From Tribonema minus (Eukaryota > Sar > Xanthophyceae > Tribonematales > Tribonemataceae): a stretch of 64,000 nucleotides of DNA. This document shows positions 60,301-64,000 of this stretch, piece after piece; position 1 is the stretch's first letter, and the number at the start of each line of letters is the position of its first letter. The notes under the pieces are model-generated. The model was given only the letters and a program-made list of their open reading frames with translations, was not told the origin of the DNA and made no database searches. Where the stretch lies: positions 310,001 through 374,000 of the forward strand of contig JAFCMP010000049.1 of the NCBI GenBank assembly GCA_017506865.1, written 5' to 3'. Made by a program: the position numbers and the translations under genes.

Positions 60301-61180
60301 TTCAGCACCTTCAGGTGGAACATCATAAACTGCAGACGCCATAACTTCGTGTTAGCGCACTTTCCTCATTTGGTTTTTGCTCGACCTCTTGCGGTGCAGC
60401 AACCAACGAAGAATTGCAGATGCGCGTTGCTTTGTTGACGGCGACATCATAGAGACATTCCAAGATCTGCCAAGGCAGGACCAGGTATAGCACCCTACTA
60501 CAAGCTCTCTTGCAACTGTGCATCGTCCTGACAGCCAGATCAGTTATTCTTATGTCAGAGCGCATCATTCTGCCACACCTGTCATACTCAAATGTATGTC
60601 GATCATGCAAGGAGACAGGTACTGAGAGCCAGGCACACCTTGAGTCTTGAAAGTTGCCATTGAGCGTTCGGAATATCTTGCTGCCACCACTGCGTCCTGG
60701 TTGTTGTACCGTTGCTGACTGCCGTGCCTTGTGCATGGTTAGTTAGTGCACTTCAAGTCCAGCACCGCACACCCGACACATGTTATCTCTGGCACCATGC
60801 TTGCAGTCACCCCTGCAACGCACGTGATGCACTCGCCTTTAGCAAAGATGCCTGCCGTCATGAGTCAAACACAGCGATCTTGTGCACTTATATATGGATA
60901 CCCACTGCGTCGTCAAATGCGCTCATTGGTGGCGCAATTTTGCCACTGCAATGACGCAAATGCTCCGCAGGACAAAGTGCTGCGCTTCATGGTGGACGAA
61001 ATGGCATCGGAGAGCATACCCCCACCGCCCGGCACAGCCCCCCTGGTCCCCCCCGCAGCCCCCGAAGAGCCTGCGTCGCCAACAGAAGATGCGGGCGCGG
61101 CGGCTGCGCACTGGGGCGTCGTTAGCATGACCGTGGAGGATGTGCTGACGCGCGTCGATGACATGGCGCGCATGCACTAG
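36353..61180 (+). CDS. DDB1: DDB1, damage-specific DNA-binding protein 1 / CUL4 ligase adaptor, 39 exons
   Basis: Exons: 36353-36433, 37172-37219, 37647-37765, 38271-38304, 38830-38964, 39787-39867, 40495-40575, 41138-41200, 41660-41770, 42202-42304, 42744-42792, 43368-43485, 43950-44027, 44579-44653, 45146-45242, 46356-46396, 46964-47026, 47795-47910, 48472-48517, 49272-49445, 50273-50313, 50848-51000, 51607-51694, 52473-52595, 53147-53259, 53827-53872, 54240-54325, 54765-54885, 55324-55371, 55776-55913, 56619-56692, 57022-57094, 57528-57578, 57914-57976, 58195-58302, 58764-58871, 59601-59692, 60400-60484, 60971-61180. The sum is 3534 nt (1177 aa; human DDB1 has 1140), and every phase agrees. 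Landmarks in family order: [111 protein letters not shown] and the terminal VDDMARMH. Known role: three beta-propellers (BPA, BPB, BPC) and a helical C-terminal domain, bridging CUL4 to DCAF substrate receptors in nucleotide-excision repair and proteolysis. Oddities: an acidic EEEDGDE segment, a Pro/Ala-rich insert in the last exon, one GC donor (51695), and many duplicated splice junctions. Confidence 0.96.
38930..39105 (+). repeat. DDB1 exon 5 donor duplicated
   Basis: The exon end GCGCTCTACCTCTACGAGGG, then CGTGCTCAA(G), with donor at 38965 is copied at about 39055-39085 with donor-like AAT|gtgagg at 39086, 121 nt downstream. The intron start (AGGAGC(G/A)TCT..TTGAAGTT) is included. The preceding exon sequence is not copied further upstream. 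Confidence 0.9.
40589..40700 (+). repeat. Two-copy tandem repeat just after DDB1 exon 7
   Basis: GCCTGCCGTGTGGGAT(G/C)AGG followed by CAGTACCC(G/T)CTTCAGA occurs at about 40589 and about 40670. It starts 14 bp after the exon 7 donor (40576), so the junction itself is not included. Confidence 0.85.
41563..41660 (+). repeat. Intron 3' end duplicated before DDB1 exon 9
   Basis: Two ~51-bp copies share ACTGAGTGTGATG(C/T) and TGATGCT(A/G)TGCTTG (from about 41573 and 41624). The second runs directly into the functional acceptor at 41659. Confidence 0.75.
42003..42240 (+). repeat. DDB1 exon 10 acceptor duplicated, upstream AG lost
   Basis: The functional acceptor GCAG|ACGATGATCACAGCTGTG (exon starts 42202) has an upstream copy GCGG|ACGATGATCACAGCTGTG at 42087, 115 nt earlier. 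About 80 bp of intron (GGGGC(G/A)GTGACA(T/C)GCCATT and TTCTTGAACA) is also copied. The copy differs by an A to G change that destroys the AG. Confidence 0.92.
45208..45335 (+). repeat. DDB1 exon 15 donor duplicated
   Basis: Exon end TTTGACAAGTACCTAGTGCA, then TCCTTCATTACAG|gtacag (donor 45243), recurs as TTTGACCAATACCTAGTGCC, then TCCTTTATTACAG|gtactg (donor 45322), 79 nt downstream. The following intron bases (TTTGCCACCTG versus TTTGGCACCTG) are also copied. Confidence 0.92.
45925..46356 (+). repeat. Intron 3' end with polypyrimidine tract duplicated before DDB1 exon 16
   Basis: Two copies (about 45925-46141 and 46160-46355) share GT(A/C)..TTCAGTAG, GTGTCAACTGGATGTAGCA, GTACTCACCT, a C-rich run and a final ACTCGTCTGCCCAG. 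The second AG (46355) is the functional acceptor; the first (46141) keeps AG but is followed by unrelated sequence. Confidence 0.85.
49408..49730 (+). repeat. DDB1 exon 20 3' end and donor in three copies
   Basis: The exon end encoding [13 protein letters not shown] with CAG|gtatgt (donor 49446) is followed by copies at about 49537-49578 (donor 49579) and 49678-49716 (donor 49717). Shared tails are GGGGCTGCTGCGCG(C/G)CAG, then GTATGTA.GTATC. Intron 20 therefore offers three near-identical donors. Confidence 0.92.
51695..51696 (+). other. Non-canonical GC splice donor of DDB1 intron 23
   Basis: Exon 51607-51694 ends CACACAG followed by gcaagc, a typical GC-AG donor with a strong exon match. 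The protein frame ([10 protein letters not shown] to [10 protein letters not shown]) requires this boundary, and no GT lies in the right phase nearby. Confidence 0.85.
53346..53750 (+). repeat. Tandem ~198-bp duplication in DDB1 intron 25
   Basis: Units from about 53346 and 53544 share GGCCTGTG(C/T)AGCATG, ATCCACCTCAGGGC, TGC(C/T)GCAGCT and CACGCTTCAGCTTGC-like blocks. It does not touch a splice junction. Confidence 0.8.
55073..55165 (+). repeat. 15-bp minisatellite in DDB1 intron 28
   Basis: About six diverged units of GTGATGCACTTACAA lie 190 bp after the donor of exon 54765-54885. In one frame they read as Asp-Ala-(Leu/Phe)-Thr-Ser repeats, but no phase-consistent exon is formed. Confidence 0.8.
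58280..58445 (+). repeat. DDB1 exon 35 3' end and donor in three copies
   Basis: The exon end GGGTCACTCGTCATGCAG (donor 58303) is repeated twice at exact 64-nt spacing: GGGTCACTGGTCATGCAG|gtaaag (58367) and GGGTCATTGGTCATGCAG|gtaaag (58431). AAGCAGCGCTGTGATGCCTG follows each. The two copies have donors at least as good as the functional gtgaag. Confidence 0.95.
58838..59110 (+). repeat. DDB1 exon 36 3' end and donor in three copies
   Basis: TGCATCATACCCAT(A/C)ACCAA then GCAG|gtgcgc occurs with donors at 58872, 58963 and 59054, at exact 91-nt spacing. CATGGACATCTTGCGCCAGC and a GATTGATCAT-type tail are repeated with them. All three donors are intact. Confidence 0.95.
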
Positions 61181-61217
61181 CGGCAGTGCTCAGCGTGACA
61201 TGGCGCGCATGCACTAG
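61158..61217 (+). repeat. DDB1 stop-codon region duplicated
   Basis: GACATGGCGCGCATGCACTA then G (stop at 61178-61180) is repeated 37 nt later, ending in a second TAG at 61215-61217. (G/C)AGC(G/A)GCAG-type sequence follows both. The copy is in the 3' UTR. Confidence 0.95.
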
Positions 61218-62771
61218 CAGCAGCGCTGAGTCGTCTTGCGCAGCAGTAGGATGTGAGAATGTTGTAGTCCGCAAGTGGCGGCCTTCAAGCAAGGCTATAG
61301 CATGTGAGCTTCGGTGTGCCACCACCGCCGTCAGGCCGCCTCTCTTGTGATGATTTACGGTGTGAGGGGTGCAGCAGTGCAGCATTTGCGCGCTTTGGTG
61401 GGCGTCGATGCCTATACAAGCCAAGATGCAAAAGGTGGTTCACCGCTGAGAGCAGTGCCAACAGCTAGTCGTGGACATGGGAGGTTTTGTGTGGGGGAGG
61501 AGAGGGGTGGTTTGCTGTGCGCTACCAGCAACGCGCCTTGTACATGCAGCGGCACCACATGTGCATGTATCTGTGCATCATAGCAGTAGTCGTTAATGCT
61601 CTTGAGTACCAGAACGTTTCACTTCTCGCTGGGGTTTTGCGCTTTCAACTGCATGCTTGAACTGAGGTTGCAAATGGCAAGGTCACTGATTGCAATGGAG
61701 TTGATGCCAAGATGTAAGCTGCACGTGGCGTGTCGACTCAAGTCAGCACCTTCACGCCACGAGTGTACAGAACAGCGTCTTTGTGCATGCCATCTCCTCA
61801 TGCTCGGTACAAGGACCATGCATCGGATACACTACGAAGGCACGACGTCTTGCATCACGCGATGGAGCAAATGGCCAAGTTTGTGTGCAAGAGGCAGACT
61901 CCCCAAAAGAAGTGCATGTCAGTCGAGGCCTGGATATTTAGCAACACCCCCCCCAGACACACCATTGCTTCATGTAGCTGTTTGGGCACATGGTCGCCTA
62001 TGGTAGCCTGTGACAACAGTGAAGATCATAGAACTCAGACTGGGGTGTGGTCGTGGGTGGGGGGGGCCATGGGTGGCGCATAGGGTGGGTGTTGGTAAAG
62101 AGTTGGCTTTGCAACGCGAGGCATCGTGTAGGTCATCTGAAGATTTGCACGACGATCTTTTTTGGTCACCCAGTGTACGCACCACCCACGGTTTGCTTGT
62201 CTGCAATTTTCTGTAGGGCGTTTCATAACAAGTCAGTTTGTACCGCTGCCCTGGAACTTGGCAAAGTGCGCAGGCAGCTCTCTTTTCTCGGATGGCGCTT
62301 CAAGCAGGTCCCCTTTCATTACAAAACAACTTCGGCAACAGTATCACCTTGCTGGCCATGCTGCACAATCATTGCAATGCTGATGCAAGTCCAACAAAAA
62401 GCGATGCCCGCATTGATGTAGCATGACGAGCTGTTGCCTACCTGGCCTGCTGTGATACGCCCCGCGTGTTTACATGCAGCATACTCATTTGCAGCTACAA
62501 GTTGATGATCGTCAAATGGAAGTACGTTGTTTGCACCGTCACCAGCTAGTTGGCAGCAACTGGGATGTTACCTGAAGCTGAAGCTCTGACCGACTGTGCA
62601 AGAATCTGATATCCATGTTATGCACACCTGCTGGATCGATTGTGCAAAATGATACAAATGTACTTTTTATTAATTCTCGCTCAGGGCGCGAAAAAGCCCA
62701 GATGATTGACATCTAGCTGTAAGGAATCTACATGTCGTATGACAGTCTGAAAGTGTCGCAACGACAACCAC
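61181..62771. other. Spacer between DDB1 and the retroelement fragment
   Basis: DDB1 3' flank. Open frames at 61314-62006 and 62047-62426 show no family motif or phase-matched splice partners. A G-rich run occurs at about 62053-62072. No gene is supportable. Confidence 0.5.
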
Positions 62772-63728
62772 TCAAACGCCGCCGCCGCCAAATGGTATCT
62801 CGGGGTCCTCCCCTACGTCCTCCTCCATGTGCCCCCCCCCCCTGGATTCTGCCATGTGTGTCATGACACGGCCAGAGTACGCCATGTGGAGCGCTGCCGA
62901 CAGTGCCGAGCGTAAGCGCGCCAGGGCGATGCCCTTGAGAGCTTTAGGGCGCGCTCCTCCGGGCACTGACATCCTGCTGGCATACTCCGTCGCCACAGCC
63001 GCCAGCAGCTTCCGCCCCTGCTCCTCAATGCTGCCAAATGACCCTATTGCCAAAGTGGCAAGTTTGTAGCAATTCTGATCATAATGACCAGAATAGTGGG
63101 TAGTCTTGGCGGCCTCTTGGTCGCGGCAGCATCGCTCGGGGTCTGCTGCAGTCTTCGCCGCCCGCGACGCCACCTGTGCCTCGAAGCAGGTAACGTCCAC
63201 CATGAGCGGTAGGTGGCGTGTCGGGTCGTCGTAGCTGGTCACCGGGAAGGCGTCGGCAGGCAGCACGATGTCCATCCTGCGACTCGGAGTCCCCGGCGGC
63301 CCGGCGGACCCCAGAAACGGCGTATAGTCCTCGTCCACCAGTCCCGTTTTGAGGTATTGCCGCAGGATGCGCTGCGTGGCCCTCTTGACGCTATTGTGGA
63401 CGATGGTGTCGTGCGCCTTGACGCGTGGCGCTTGACACAGCCGTGCATGCAGGGTGCCGCCCGGCGACTTCCCGCACAGCTTGCAGCCTGCCGTCTGCCT
63501 ATCTACTCCGATGGCGCGTTTGACGGTCAGCTGCCAGGATAGGCCATCGAACGAAGCCGTTGTGGAGTACATGGGCTCGTTGAGGAATGCCATGCCGATC
63601 GAGTGCATGTGACGCTGCGACCGGAATCGAGCAAGTGCTTGCGTGCGTTGCGTGCCCTGCGGCAGCTGTTGCAGGTCCGCCTCCACCTTATCTGCAAGCT
63701 CGGTAGCGAACGGCATCTGCAAGCGCAC
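62772..63728 (-). mobile_element. 3' end of a non-LTR retrotransposon polyprotein: CCHC knuckle and restriction-like endonuclease
   Basis: An uninterrupted 318-codon minus-strand frame ends at 62772. It has a CCHC zinc knuckle C-x2-C-x8-H-x3-C (Cys82, Cys85, His94, Cys98; CKLCGKSPGGTLHARLC). This is followed by an R-x-D (Asp153 in RRMDIVLP), DVT (Asp178) and K-x3-Y (Lys208/Tyr212) series matching the PD-(D/E)xK endonuclease found after the reverse transcriptase in R2/CRE-type elements. This domain nicks target DNA for target-primed reverse transcription (family knowledge). The reverse transcriptase itself would lie beyond the window edge. GC is much higher than in the adjacent DNA. Confidence 0.7.
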
Positions 63729-63990
63729 TCTGATCGGGGCGCTTCAGGCTACACTGCAACTGCAGAGCACTGGCGTCAAGTACGCAAGCAGCATCCGCAC
63801 CAGTGCCACCTGCTGTCGGCCGCAGCGACGGCTGCTGCGTAGGTGGTTGCTGCTGCAGTGGCGTTAGCGCTGGTGGCAGTATATGTTCCAGCTTGTCACC
63901 TGTTGCTGCACGTAGAAATGTGGCAGCTGTGGCGATCGTCCGCATGAGGGGCAGGCGCGCCACCTCTGCTGCTGCTGCGCCTTGTAGCAT
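63688..63990 (-). pseudogene. Upstream part of the same retroelement in a different frame
   Basis: A 100-codon minus-strand frame (Gln/Pro-rich, ending SLKRPDQSALADAV before running out) overlaps the start of the 62772-63728 frame by 41 nt in another phase. The composition and the position before the endonuclease part suggest one original polyprotein with a frameshift near 63700, so the copy may be dead. A sequencing error is the alternative. Confidence 0.45.
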
Positions 63991-64000
63991 TGCTGGTGTG

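Noticed and set aside
1..64000. CRISPR array, tRNA, rRNA, bacterial operon or viral gene cluster
   Set aside because: No regularly spaced short repeats with unique spacers, no cloverleaf or rRNA motif recognised, and all supported genes are spliced eukaryotic genes.

Overview
This is nuclear DNA from an intron-rich eukaryote, most likely a unicellular alga or similar protist. Genes are split into many short exons (34 to about 800 bp) with GT-AG boundaries, and the introns are long, AT-richer and repeat-laden. Two secreted cysteine-rich proteins carry C-terminal EGF-like modules, and there are poly-C/poly-G runs and CpG-rich exons. I found no bacterial-style operon, CRISPR array, rRNA or tRNA. 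The lineage guess is inference; the gene models come from hand-matching of splice phase and conserved protein motifs.

Layout. (1) 1620-11178 (+): a 7-exon, 395-aa secreted leishmanolysin-like zinc metalloprotease. A possible small antisense gene (4910-6660, -) lies over its third exon and introns. (2) 11.2-14.9 kb: convergent intergenic DNA with two weak coding-like patches. (3) 14957-16309 (-) and 17343-20463 (+): a head-to-head pair of paralogous secreted Cys-rich/EGF proteins of 292 and 377 aa, sharing a ~1.0 kb divergent upstream region. The plus copy has two more introns and an extra N-terminal Cys module. (4) 20.5-22.4 kb: convergent spacer with a 60-bp G-rich tract and a perfect 19-bp-arm hairpin. 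(5) 22419-32606 (-): a CorA/MRS2-type Mg2+ channel in at least 15 exons, with an intact GMN pore motif; its 5' end is not resolved. (6) 33515-34476 (-): a tentative short gene with a transit-peptide-like N terminus. (7) 36353-61180 (+): a complete DDB1 gene, the CUL4 ubiquitin-ligase adaptor and DNA-damage-binding subunit. It has 39 exons, 1177 codons and is only about 14% coding. (8) 62772-63990 (-): the 3' end of a non-LTR retrotransposon polyprotein with a CCHC knuckle and a restriction-like endonuclease, apparently frameshifted and cut by the window edge.

The most unusual thing here is not one gene but a recurring structure. In at least four of the genes, short segments spanning an exon-intron junction (the last 20-60 nt of an exon, its 5' splice site and the start of the intron, or the mirror case at the 3' splice site) are tandemly repeated two to four times inside the adjoining intron. 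Many copies keep a perfect splice donor. For most of those I measured, the offset to the nearest copy is 1 modulo 3, so using the decoy would shift the frame. Even the DDB1 stop codon is duplicated. This looks like an active process of intron growth or splice-site multiplication and is the main candidate for follow-up.

The genes are not an obvious pathway. They are housekeeping or secreted functions that share the same genome-level intron behaviour.
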